This document shows positions 8,154 through 16,154 of a stretch of 64,000 bases of DNA, piece by piece (position 1 is the first letter of the stretch; each line of letters opens with the position of its first letter). Under the pieces are notes generated by a model. The model was given only the letters and a program-made list of their open reading frames with translations. It had not been told where the DNA came from and did no database searches. Position numbers and translations under genes: made by a program. The stretch is taken from contig JBHIWX010000003.1 in NCBI GenBank assembly GCA_041987205.1, forward strand, positions 1 through 64,000, in the 5' to 3' direction. Source of the stretch: BOKV01 sp041987205. Its GTDB lineage: Bacteria; Pseudomonadota; Alphaproteobacteria; Rhizobiales; Rhizobiaceae.

Positions 8154-9143
8154 CTAAAGCTCGTCGCGCGTGATCGTGTAGACCGTGTTGCAGAACTCGC
8201 AGGTGGAGACGATCCGGTCGTCCTCGAAGGCTTCCTCGCGCTCGTCATCCGGGAAAGCGCGAATGAGGTCGACGATCTTCTCGTGCGAGCAGGAGCATTT
8301 GTCGGCCACCTTCGCGCCGTCGAAGACACGCACGCCCTGTTCGTGGAACAGGCGATAGAGAAGGCGTTCGGAGCCGATGGCCGGATCGGTCAGTTCGTCG
8401 TCGGCGACGGTGTCGACCAGTGCCTTGGCCTCGACCCACAGATCGTCCTCGCGATAAGGCCGTTCCGGCTCGGCACCCTCCGGCCGGTCGCCGCCCGGCA
8501 GGTCCTTCAGGCGCATGCGCTCGGGCGCCTCGGGCAGGAACTGGGCCATGAGCCCGCCGGCGCGCCATGCCCGTCGCGGACCGCCCTCGCCCGGCGTGAT
8601 CATCTCGGCCACGGCCAGACGGACGCGGGTCGGGATCTGTTCGGATTGCCGGAAATAGCGCGTGGCGACCTCTTCCAGCGTCGCGCCGGTGAGTTCGACG
8701 ATACCCTGATAGCGCTGCATGCGCGGTCCGCGGTCGATTGTCATCGCCATGAAGCCATTGCCGAGCAGGGCCTCGGGCAAGGCATGGCCGGAAGCGATCG
8801 CGGCATCGACCGCCTCGGCGTCGAAACGGGCATAGGCGCGCACGGCGTCGGGCGTGAGGAAATCGGCGACGAGCAGCGAGACGGGACCGTCGGTCTGGGT
8901 CTGCAGAATGAACTTGCCGTCGAATTTGAGCGAAGTGCCGAGCAGCACGGTGAGCACGACACATTCGCCGAGCAGCGTGGCCACGCAGGCGGGATAGTCG
9001 TGCCGGCCGAGGATCGCGTCGAGCATCGGGCCGAGCTGTACGGCGCGGCCACGGATGTCGAGCGGCGCGACCTCGAAGGGCACGACCTTGTCGTCTCCGG
9101 CAAGCTGAATGCCCGCGAGCGGGCCGGTCTCATGATTGGTCAT
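8154..9143 (-). CDS. hslO: Redox-regulated chaperone Hsp33
   Basis: Cytoplasmic holdase switched on by oxidation and unfolding. The 329-residue protein has the N-terminal substrate-binding domain and the C-terminal zinc switch with cysteines 283 and 285 (CSC) and 315 and 318 (CEFC), matching the family's CxC...CxxC pattern. Downstream of argD-argF on the same strand with a gap of about 100 bases, as in other Rhizobiales. Confidence 0.95.
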   Translation of the reverse strand: MTNHETGPLAGIQLAGDDKVVPFEVAPLDIRGRAVQLGPMLDAILGRHDYPACVATLLGECVVLTVLLGTSLKFDGKFILQTQTDGPVSLLVADFLTPDAVRAYARFDAEAVDAAIASGHALPEALLGNGFMAMTIDRGPRMQRYQGIVELTGATLEEVATRYFRQSEQIPTRVRLAVAEMITPGEGGPRRAWRAGGLMAQFLPEAPERMRLKDLPGGDRPEGAEPERPYREDDLWVEAKALVDTVADDELTDPAIGSERLLYRLFHEQGVRVFDGAKVADKCSCSHEKIVDLIRAFPDDEREEAFEDDRIVSTCEFCNTVYTITRDEL

Positions 9144-9246
9144 GGCACTGGTTCATCGTTCAGGACACTGGTAACGGGCCGTCCAACGACCCGGCATGAT
9201 CGGACAGTCTGGCGGCGATCGAGCGATGATCGCGCGGCGCGGCCGC

Positions 9247-10167
9247 TCAGGACGCGCCGAGGCACCAGGCGAGGATGGCCTTCTGCGCGTGTAGCCGGTT
9301 CTCGGCCTCGTCGAACACCACCGATTGCGGGCCGTCGAGCACCTCGTCGGTGACCTCCTCGCCGCGATGGGCCGGCAGGCAATGCATGAAGATCGCGTCG
9401 GGCTTCGCCTTCGCCATCAGTTCGGCATTGACCTGATAGGGCTGGAACACGTTATGGCCACGCGCGCGATGTTCCTGGTTCATCGAGACCCAGGTATCGG
9501 TCACGACGCAATCGGCATCGGTCACGGCGGCAGCCGCATCGTTGCCGACGGTGACGTCACCGCCATTGGCGCGCGCCCATTCGACGAATTTCTCCGCCGG
9601 CTCGGATCCATCGGGCGCCGCGACCCGCATGGCAAAGCCGAAACGCGCCGCAGCCTCCATATAGGAATTCAGAACGTTGTTGCCATCCCCCGTCCACGCG
9701 ACACGGGCACCGGCGATCGGGCCCTTCTTCTCGCGGTAGGTCAGGACATCGGCCATGATCTGGCAGGGATGGGTATCGTCGGTCAGGCCGTTGATGACAG
9801 GCACGGTCGCGTGCTCGGCCATTTCGAGCAGGCGCGTGTGATCGGTCGTGCGCATCATGATGGCGTCGACATAACGCGACAGCACGCGCGCGGTGTCGCC
9901 GATGGTCTCGTCGCGGCCGAGCTGCATTTCGGCACCCGAAAGGAACAGCGTCTCGCCGCCGAGCTGGCGCATGCCGACGTCGAAGGAGACGCGGGTGCGG
10001 GTCGACGGCTTCTCGAAGATCATGGCCAGCATCTTGCCGGCCAGCGGCTTGGCACTGGCGCCATTGCCGGATTTGAGATCGGCCTTGATGGCGCTGGCGT
10101 CGTCGAGAATGCCGGAGAGCGTGTCACCGTCCAGCGCGGACAAGTCGAGGAAATGGCGTGCCGACAT
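9247..10167 (-). CDS. argF: Ornithine carbamoyltransferase
   Basis: Makes citrulline from ornithine and carbamoyl phosphate in arginine synthesis. The 306-residue protein has the carbamoyl-phosphate loop STRTR (residues 55-59), the HPCQ motif (THPCQIMADVLT), and the ornithine-side FMHCLPAHRGEEV motif. The ATG at 10167 is chosen because GAGG lies seven bases upstream; a TTG at 10173 overlaps the argD stop. Directly downstream of argD, almost certainly cotranscribed. Confidence 0.95.
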   Translation of the reverse strand: MSARHFLDLSALDGDTLSGILDDASAIKADLKSGNGASAKPLAGKMLAMIFEKPSTRTRVSFDVGMRQLGGETLFLSGAEMQLGRDETIGDTARVLSRYVDAIMMRTTDHTRLLEMAEHATVPVINGLTDDTHPCQIMADVLTYREKKGPIAGARVAWTGDGNNVLNSYMEAAARFGFAMRVAAPDGSEPAEKFVEWARANGGDVTVGNDAAAAVTDADCVVTDTWVSMNQEHRARGHNVFQPYQVNAELMAKAKPDAIFMHCLPAHRGEEVTDEVLDGPQSVVFDEAENRLHAQKAILAWCLGAS

Positions 10168-10169
10168 CG

Positions 10170-11369
10170 TCAAGCCTCCTCGGTTGCCCTGGCCGCGGCG
10201 AGCGTGGCGAAGGCCTTGTCCATGCGGTCGCGCGCCTCGCGCAGTTCATCGGCGGTGATGACCAGCGGCGGCGCGAAGCGGACGACATTGTCGCCGGCGG
10301 TGATCGCCAGCACATGCGCATCGCGCAGGGCGGCGATGATCTCGGTATTCGGTATCTTCGCCTTGACGCCCTGCAGCAGCCCCTCGCCGCGCACGCTCTC
10401 GACCAGATCGGGATAGGTGTCGACGATCTCGGCCAGATGCTGGCGCAGGATTTTCGACATCTCGCGGACATGGTCGAGGAAGCCGTCGCCGAGCACGATG
10501 TCGAGCACGGCATTGCCGACCGCCATGGCCAGCGGGTTGCCGCCGAACGTGGTGCCGTGGACGCCGAGCGTCATGCCGGAGGCCGCCTCCTCGGTCGCGA
10601 GGCACGCGCCGACGGGGAAGCCGCCGCCAAGGCCCTTGGCGACCGCCATGATGTCGGGCGCCGCGCCCGACCATTCATAGGCGAAGAACTTGCCGGTACG
10701 GCCGACGCCGGTCTGGATCTCGTCATAGATGAGCAGCAGGCCGTTTTCGTCGCAAAGCCCGCGCAGGCGCTTCAGGAAGGCGGTCGGCACCGGCCGAACA
10801 CCGCCCTCGCCCTGGATCGGCTCGATCATGATCGCCGCTGTCGTCGGGCCGATGGCGGCCTCGACGGCCTTCTCGTCGCCGAAGGGAAGGTGGACGAAGC
10901 CCGGTGCCTTCGGCCCGAAGCCTTCCATGTATTTCGCCTGGCCGCCGGCGGCGATCGTCGCCAGCGTACGGCCGTGGAAGGCACCCTCGAAAGTGATGAT
11001 GTCGATGCGCGCCTCGTCGCCCTTCGACCAGTGATAGCGCCGTGCCGTCTTGACGGCACATTCGACCGCCTCGGCACCCGAATTGGTGAAGAAGACGCGG
11101 TCGGCGAAGGTCGCCTCGCAGAGTCGGTTGGCCAGACGCTCCTGGTCGGGGATGCGGAACAGGTTGGACAGATGCCAGATCTTGTCGGCCTGGTCCCTCA
11201 GCGCGGCGACGAGGTGCGGATTGGCATGGCCGAGCGCGTTGACCGCGATGCCCGCCGTCAGGTCGATGTAATCGTCGCCCTTTTCGTCGTACAGGCGCAC
11301 GCCCTCGCCACGCTGGAAGGTGAGCTCCGGCGGTGCGAACGTCGTGTAGATATGGCTCCGATCCTGCAT
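10170..11369 (-). CDS. argD: Acetylornithine aminotransferase
   Basis: Class III PLP aminotransferase that converts N-acetylglutamate semialdehyde to N-acetylornithine, and can also serve lysine synthesis. 399 residues from the ATG at 11369 (MQDRSHIYTTFAPPELTF). Visible motifs: FFTNSGAEAVECAVK, LLIYDEIQTGVGRTG (cofactor Asp) and the PLP lysine in MAVAKGLGGGFP, then HGTTFGGNPLAMAVG. First gene of argD-argF. The region just upstream contains a sigma-70-like promoter followed immediately by a terminator hairpin, suggesting attenuation. Confidence 0.94.
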   Translation of the reverse strand: MQDRSHIYTTFAPPELTFQRGEGVRLYDEKGDDYIDLTAGIAVNALGHANPHLVAALRDQADKIWHLSNLFRIPDQERLANRLCEATFADRVFFTNSGAEAVECAVKTARRYHWSKGDEARIDIITFEGAFHGRTLATIAAGGQAKYMEGFGPKAPGFVHLPFGDEKAVEAAIGPTTAAIMIEPIQGEGGVRPVPTAFLKRLRGLCDENGLLLIYDEIQTGVGRTGKFFAYEWSGAAPDIMAVAKGLGGGFPVGACLATEEAASGMTLGVHGTTFGGNPLAMAVGNAVLDIVLGDGFLDHVREMSKILRQHLAEIVDTYPDLVESVRGEGLLQGVKAKIPNTEIIAALRDAHVLAITAGDNVVRFAPPLVITADELREARDRMDKAFATLAAARATEEA

Positions 11370-11496
11370 GACCCTATCCCGAATTACCCTTTGAGCACCA
11401 TTGCCTTGGAGCGCCGGCGCCGGCAGCCATCTACCCAATTCGTTTCTCGGGCAGGTGCTTCCCGGTCCCGGCCGCCAGCAAACAGCGGCTCGAATG

Positions 11497-11517
11497 AAAA
11501 AGCCGCCTTTCGGCGGC
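11497..11517 (-). terminator. Intrinsic terminator in the argDF upstream region
   Basis: On the minus strand GCCGCC-GAAA-GGCGGC forms a GNRA-capped 6-bp stem followed by five T residues (11501-11497). It lies about 130 bases before the argD start codon on the argD strand, with no gene between, so it would stop transcripts heading into argDF. Confidence 0.7.
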
Positions 11518-11535
11518 AATCGGTCCGAACCGGTA

Positions 11536-11564
11536 TATACCATGGCCCGCGGTGGAATTGTCAA
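11536..11564 (-). promoter_or_regulatory. Sigma-70-type promoter for argDF leader
   Basis: On the minus strand TTGACA (11564-11559) is followed, after 17 bases, by GGTATA (11541-11536), overlapping TATATA two bases further on. The -35 is a perfect consensus. A start site some 7 bases downstream would put the terminator hairpin within about 15 to 20 bases of +1. Confidence 0.6.
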
Positions 11565-11637
11565 TTGCCGCAAGGCCTGCGGCGCCGTCCGCAGCACGGC
11601 TCGTCATCACGGTTGAAAATCGCGACCGGACGACCCA

Positions 11638-11778
11638 GAGTCGCGATATCCACAGGATCGTCGCAAGGCCCGGCAATTCTGATTCGGGTTTCCACAGTTA
11701 ATCGAAATCCGATTCCGCAATCTGGGGACAATCTGGAAAATTGATTCCTTCTTCAGGTGCGACTCTTGCCACCGAGTC
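11638..11778. promoter_or_regulatory. Cluster of six GANTC (CcrM) sites and DnaA-box-like sequences upstream of gcrA
   Basis: GANTC occurs at 11638, 11681, 11711, 11743, 11761 and 11774, about ten times more than expected at this GC content. Two DnaA-box-like 9-mers, ATATCCACA (11646-11654, one mismatch to TTATCCACA) and GTTTCCACA (11688-11696, two mismatches), lie in the same block. In Caulobacter DnaA activates gcrA and GcrA acts with GANTC methylation, so this is probably the cell-cycle control region. It is part of the 561-base gene-free stretch 11370-11930, which otherwise holds the argDF leader. Confidence 0.6.
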
Positions 11779-11930
11779 GGCCCCCCGATACGTTTCGGCG
11801 CAAGAATTCAGGGTTCCCGAGCGGGCTCGACAATCAACTCATGCAGACGCGGAACTGGACCGGCGGCCGGAGGGGCGTGCGCGGCGGACGGTGACTTTTT
11901 GCGCATAATATAAAAGCGGCGAGGAAGTGC

Positions 11931-12425
11931 ATGTCCTGGACTGACGAACGAGTCGAACTTCTCAAAAAACTATGGATGGAAGGCCTCAGCGCCAGTCAGA
12001 TCGCAGCGGAACTGGGCTCGGTGACCCGAAATGCCGTAATCGGCAAGGTGCATCGTCTCGGCCTTTCCGGCCGTGCGAAATCGACCTCCTCTTCCGCGCG
12101 GCCGAAGCGTCCGCAGCGCAATTCCACCTTTGCCGGACGCACGACGCGTAGCGCACAGCGCAAGAACGGCAGCGGCTTTCAGGTGCCGGCGACCACGGCG
12201 CGCGAGCCGGCTAGCCGTCCTGTCGCCATCGAGGCGCCCGAGCCGCTCAAGCTCGAACTGGTCCAGCTCAACGAGCAGACCTGCAAATGGCCGATCGGCG
12301 ACCCGGCGCAAGAGGATTTCCACTTCTGCGGCCACTCGACCAAGGAAGCCAGCCCCTATTGCGCCTTCCATTCGCGGATGGCCTATCAGCCGGTCGTCGA
12401 CCGGCGGCGCGAACGCCGCGCCTGA
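11931..12425 (+). CDS. gcrA: Cell-cycle regulator GcrA
   Basis: Alphaproteobacterial transcription factor that binds sigma-70 RNA polymerase and CcrM-methylated GANTC promoters. The 164-residue protein begins with the highly conserved MSWTDERVELLKKLW, then a helix-turn-helix ending TRNAVIGKVHRLGLSGRAK, a basic disordered linker, and a C-terminal domain with CKWPIGDP, FHFCGH and YCAFHSRM (conserved Cys/His cluster). GAGGAAG lies just ahead of the ATG, and CATAATATAAA about 20 bases further upstream is the likely -10 region. Divergent from argD, convergent with phoB. Confidence 0.96.
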   Translation: MSWTDERVELLKKLWMEGLSASQIAAELGSVTRNAVIGKVHRLGLSGRAKSTSSSARPKRPQRNSTFAGRTTRSAQRKNGSGFQVPATTAREPASRPVAIEAPEPLKLELVQLNEQTCKWPIGDPAQEDFHFCGHSTKEASPYCAFHSRMAYQPVVDRRRERRA

Positions 12426-12452
12426 CCGGACCAGACATCGCCACATGAAAAA

Positions 12453-12478
12453 GCGCCGGCCACTTGGCCGGCGCTTTT
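12453..12478. terminator. Bidirectional terminator between gcrA and phoB
   Basis: A 9-bp perfect stem GCGCCGGCC-ACTT-GGCCGGCGC is flanked by A-rich sequence on the left and TTTT on the right, so it works on both strands. It ends gcrA from the left and the phoB end of the pst-pho operon from the right. Confidence 0.88.
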
Positions 12479-12500
12479 CGTTTCCGGATATGTATTCGAT

Positions 12501-13196
12501 TCAGTTGACGAACTTGTCGTCCAGCGCGTAACCGGCACCGCGCACGGTGCGGATCGGATCGCGCTCGCGGCCGCGATTGATCGCCTTCCTCAGCCGGCCG
12601 ACATGGACGTCGACCGTACGCTCGTCGACATAGATGTCGCGGCCCCACACGCCGTCGAGCAATTGCTCGCGCGAGAAGACGCGGCCCGGCGAACGCAGGA
12701 AGAATTCGAGCAGGCGAAACTCCGTCGGTCCGAGCTTGAGCTCGCGGCCGTTGCGATAGGCGCGATGGGCCTCTCGGTCGAGCTCGATGTCACCGGCCTT
12801 GAGGATGGCGGAGATGACTTCCGGGCTGGCGCGGCGCAGCATCGCCTTGATGCGAGCCATCAGCTCGGGCACCGAGAACGGCTTGACGACATAGTCGTCG
12901 GCACCGGTAGACAGGCCGCGAATGCGCTCGGATTCCTCGCCACGCGCGGTCAGCATGATGACCGGCAGGCGTTCGGTTTCCGGGCGCAGCCTGAGCCGGC
13001 GGCACAGTTCGATGCCGGACAGGCCCGGCAGCATCCAGTCCAGCAGCAGCAGGTCCGGCACCTGTTCGTAGAGGCGCAATTCGGCGTCGTCTCCGCGATC
13101 GATCGTCTCGACCTCGTAGCCTTCAGCCTCGAGATTGTAGCGCAACAGGATGGCCAGAGGCTCTTCGTCCTCGACCACCATGATCCGGGGGTTCAC
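12501..13196 (-). CDS. phoB: Phosphate response regulator PhoB
   Basis: OmpR-type response regulator of 231 residues that activates Pho-box promoters when phosphorylated by PhoR. The receiver domain has the acidic pair in MVVEDEE, the phospho-acceptor Asp in LLLDWMLPG, and the conserved Lys in DDYVVKPFS. The C-terminal winged helix has LGPTEFRLLEFF and RTVDVHVGRLRKA. The GTG at 13196 is chosen because AGGGAG lies eight bases upstream and the family starts right before IMVVEDE. Last gene of the phoR-pstSCAB-phoU-phoB run, 40 bases after phoU. Confidence 0.95.
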   Translation of the reverse strand: MNPRIMVVEDEEPLAILLRYNLEAEGYEVETIDRGDDAELRLYEQVPDLLLLDWMLPGLSGIELCRRLRLRPETERLPVIMLTARGEESERIRGLSTGADDYVVKPFSVPELMARIKAMLRRASPEVISAILKAGDIELDREAHRAYRNGRELKLGPTEFRLLEFFLRSPGRVFSREQLLDGVWGRDIYVDERTVDVHVGRLRKAINRGRERDPIRTVRGAGYALDDKFVN

Positions 13197-13236
13197 GGCC
13201 GATCTCCCTGGCCACTTCACCTGCTCGCCTGCGAGG

Positions 13237-13920
13237 TCACTCTGCGCGCGTGCCATGTGTCGAAATCGCAGACTGGCCGGTAACCATGTAGATCACGGTT
13301 TCGGCGATATTGGTAGCATGGTCACCGATACGCTCGATGTTCTTGGCGCAGAACAGCAGATGCGTGCAGAAGGTGATGTTGCGCGGATCTTCCATCATGT
13401 AGGTCAGGAGTTCGCGGAACAGCGAGGTGTAGATCTGGTCGATCTCGTCGTCGCGCTCGCAGACTTCCTTGGCCTTTTCGACGTCCTTGTTGACATAGGC
13501 GTCGAGGACTTCCTTGAGCTGCTCCAGCGTCAGGCTGGTCAGGTGCTCCAGGCCGTGCACCACGGCGCGGGGATGGACGACGTCGTCGATCTCCTTGGTG
13601 CGCCGGGCGATGTTCTTGCCCATGTCGCCGATGCGTTCCAGATCGTTGCCCATGCGCATGGCGCCGATGATCTCGCGCAGGTCGGTCGCCATGGGCTGGC
13701 GCTTGGCCAGGATCAGGATGACACGCTCGTCGAGTTCATGCTGCAGGCCGTCGAGCAGCATGTCCTCGGCCACGATGGTGTCGGCGATGCCCTTGTCGCC
13801 CTTGACCAGCGCGCCGATCGCGCGGGTGATCATGCTTTCGGCATGACCGCCCATCTCGACCACCTTGCGGGTGATGAATTTCAGATCGTCGTCGAAAGCG
13901 GTAACCGTATGTTCCGTCAT
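13237..13920 (-). CDS. phoU: Phosphate-transport regulator PhoU
   Basis: All-helical metal-binding protein of 227 residues that relays Pst transporter status to PhoR. The two PhoU repeats each carry the E/DxxxD signature: MRMGNDLERIGDMGKNIA and LFCAKNIERIGDHATNIAE. Lies between pstB and phoB on the same strand, the usual place. Loss normally derepresses the Pho regulon; that is family knowledge, not visible here. Confidence 0.95.
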   Translation of the reverse strand: MTEHTVTAFDDDLKFITRKVVEMGGHAESMITRAIGALVKGDKGIADTIVAEDMLLDGLQHELDERVILILAKRQPMATDLREIIGAMRMGNDLERIGDMGKNIARRTKEIDDVVHPRAVVHGLEHLTSLTLEQLKEVLDAYVNKDVEKAKEVCERDDEIDQIYTSLFRELLTYMMEDPRNITFCTHLLFCAKNIERIGDHATNIAETVIYMVTGQSAISTHGTRAE

Positions 13921-13969
13921 TGTCGCTGTCCTCGTGCGGTGTATGAGCCGGCGTAATTCGTCGCCAGCC

Positions 13970-14794
13970 TCAGCCGTAACGACCGGTGATGTAGTCCTGC
14001 GTCTTGGGATCGGAAGGATTGGTGAAGATCACGTCCGTGGCATCGACTTCGACCAGGTTCCCGAGATGGAACATCGCCGTGCGCTGCGAGACACGCGCGG
14101 CCTGCTGCATCGAGTGGGTGACGATGACGATGGTGTAGTTCTCGCGCAGTTCGTCGATCAGTTCCTCGACCTTGGCGGTGGCGATCGGGTCGAGCGCCGA
14201 GCAGGGCTCGTCCATCAGGATGACCTCCGGGCTGACGGCGATGGCGCGTGCGATGCACAGGCGCTGCTGCTGTCCGCCGGAAAGCCCGGTGCCCGGTTCG
14301 TTCAGACGGTCCTTGACCTCCTCGAACAGGGCGGCCTTCTCCAGGCTGGTCACGACCACCTCTTCCAGATCGGCCTTGTTCTTGACCAGGCCATGGATCT
14401 TCGGGCCGTAGGCGATGTTGTCGAAGATCGATTTCGGGAAAGGATTCGGCTTCTGGAAGACCATGCCGACACGCGCGCGCAGTTCCACCACGTCGATCTT
14501 GGGGTCGTAGATGTCGTCCTGATCGAGCGTGATCTTGCCGGTGACGCGGCAGATGTCGATCGTGTCGTTCATCCGGTTCAGGCAGCGCAGGAAGGTCGAC
14601 TTGCCGCAGCCCGAAGGTCCGATCAGGGCGGTTACCTCGCGCTCCTTGATATCAAGGTCGACGTCGAACAGGGCCTGTTTCTCTCCATAAAAGACGCAGA
14701 CCTTTTCTCCGCGCATCTTGATGGGGTGTTCGCTGTCCGACATTGCTTGGCCTTTCACGGCTTTCTCGATCTGTTCTTCGGTACGTATGTTCAT
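13970..14794 (-). CDS. pstB: Phosphate ABC transporter ATP-binding protein
   Basis: ATPase of the high-affinity phosphate importer, 274 residues. Walker A GPSGCGKST, Q-loop MVFQKPNPFP, signature LSGGQQQRL, Walker B VILMDEPCSALDP and H-loop VTHSMQQA are all intact. GGAG seven bases before the ATG at 14794 supports this start; a second ATG (MSDSEHP) lies 17 codons in. Downstream of pstA by 22 bases. Confidence 0.96.
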   Translation of the reverse strand: MNIRTEEQIEKAVKGQAMSDSEHPIKMRGEKVCVFYGEKQALFDVDLDIKEREVTALIGPSGCGKSTFLRCLNRMNDTIDICRVTGKITLDQDDIYDPKIDVVELRARVGMVFQKPNPFPKSIFDNIAYGPKIHGLVKNKADLEEVVVTSLEKAALFEEVKDRLNEPGTGLSGGQQQRLCIARAIAVSPEVILMDEPCSALDPIATAKVEELIDELRENYTIVIVTHSMQQAARVSQRTAMFHLGNLVEVDATDVIFTNPSDPKTQDYITGRYG

Positions 14795-14816
14795 TGCGGC
14801 ACTCCGTTGCCCCGGA

Positions 14817-16154
14817 TCACCAACGCCGCTCGAAGCGCCGGCGCAGAATGATGGCAGTGATGTTCATGATCGACAGGAATACGAGCAGGATGATGATGCC
14901 GCCCCAGGCGCGTTCGTAGAAGGCCGGATCGGCGCGCTTGGCCCATTCGAAGATCTGGGCCGGCATGGCCGAGTTGGGCGACAGGAAGCCGGAGACGATG
15001 CCGTCGGGATAGTTGGAGGCGATGAAGCCGACCATGCCGATCAGCAGCAGCGGCGCGGTCTCGCCGAGCGCCTGCGCCAGGCCGATGATCGTGCCGGTGA
15101 GAATGCCTGGCATGGCGAGCGGCAGCACGTGGTGAAACACCATCTGCATCTTCGAGGCGCCGACGCCCAGCGCGCCTTCGCGGATCGAGGGCGGCACGGA
15201 TTTGAGCGAGGCGCGCGTCGAGATGATGATCGTCGGCAGGGTCATCAGGGTGAGCACCAGACCGCCGACCAGCGGCGCGGATTGCGGCAGATGGGCGAAC
15301 TGGATGAAGGCGGCGAGGCCCAGAATGCCGAAGACGATCGACGGGACGGCGGCCAGGTTGGAGATGTTGACCTCGATCAGGTCGGTCCAGCGGTTCACCG
15401 GCGCGAACTCCTCAAGATAGATCGAGGCGGCAACGCCGATGGGCAATGCGAGGAACAGCACGACCAGCATCATGAACAGCGAGCCCAGCATGGCGACGCC
15501 GATGCCGGCCTGTTCGGGCCGCGAATCCGAGGCGTCGGCGCCGAGAATGAAGTCCCAGTTGAAGTGCTTGACCACAACGCCATCGGCCCGCATCTGGTCG
15601 ACGAGGTCAAGATGGGCGGCGTCGAGGTTCTTGTCCTCGGCAAGCGATTCCCGTGTCACACGGCCCTTGAGGTAGCCGTCGACCCGCGAGGAAGCGCGGA
15701 ACTGGAAGTCGACCGTCTGGCCGCGCATGTCCGGATTGGCGAGCACGAATTCGCGCATCAGGGCGGGGGCACCCGTCGACAGGATGTCGCCGATGTCGCC
15801 CGGCTTGGTCAGCGTGGTCGTGTAGCCGTTCTCGGCGACCTTTTCGGCCAGCGCCTGCTCGATGATCGCGCGGTATTTCGAGGTCTTGACCACCGAGGCC
15901 TCCGCAGCCTCGATCTGCTCGGCGTTGAGCGGGATGGCGACCTTGACGAAAGTCTGCTGGAACGCACCCATGCCATTGGTGATGATGGCGTAGAGCAGGG
16001 CCACCAGGAAGAACAGGCCGATGCAGATCGCGACGATGCCATAGGCCTTGAACCGGGCCTCGGCGGCGTTGCGGCGCCTTGTCCGCATTTGCGTGTCGCT
16101 GCGCGAGGGACGGCCCGCGGGCAGGCCGGTCGTCGATGCGGTTGAGTCGGTCAT
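14817..16154 (-). CDS. pstA: Phosphate ABC transporter permease PstA
   Basis: One of the two membrane subunits of the Pst importer. At 445 residues it is the long alphaproteobacterial type: an N-terminal TM segment (FKAYGIVAICIGLFFLVALLY), a periplasmic region of about 150 residues (DUF3333-like), then the usual five to six TM core with the permease EAA loop (IREGALGVGASKMQMVFHHV). Its ATG overlaps the pstC stop by four bases (ATGA), implying translational coupling. Confidence 0.94.
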   Translation of the reverse strand: MTDSTASTTGLPAGRPSRSDTQMRTRRRNAAEARFKAYGIVAICIGLFFLVALLYAIITNGMGAFQQTFVKVAIPLNAEQIEAAEASVVKTSKYRAIIEQALAEKVAENGYTTTLTKPGDIGDILSTGAPALMREFVLANPDMRGQTVDFQFRASSRVDGYLKGRVTRESLAEDKNLDAAHLDLVDQMRADGVVVKHFNWDFILGADASDSRPEQAGIGVAMLGSLFMMLVVLFLALPIGVAASIYLEEFAPVNRWTDLIEVNISNLAAVPSIVFGILGLAAFIQFAHLPQSAPLVGGLVLTLMTLPTIIISTRASLKSVPPSIREGALGVGASKMQMVFHHVLPLAMPGILTGTIIGLAQALGETAPLLLIGMVGFIASNYPDGIVSGFLSPNSAMPAQIFEWAKRADPAFYERAWGGIIILLVFLSIMNITAIILRRRFERRW

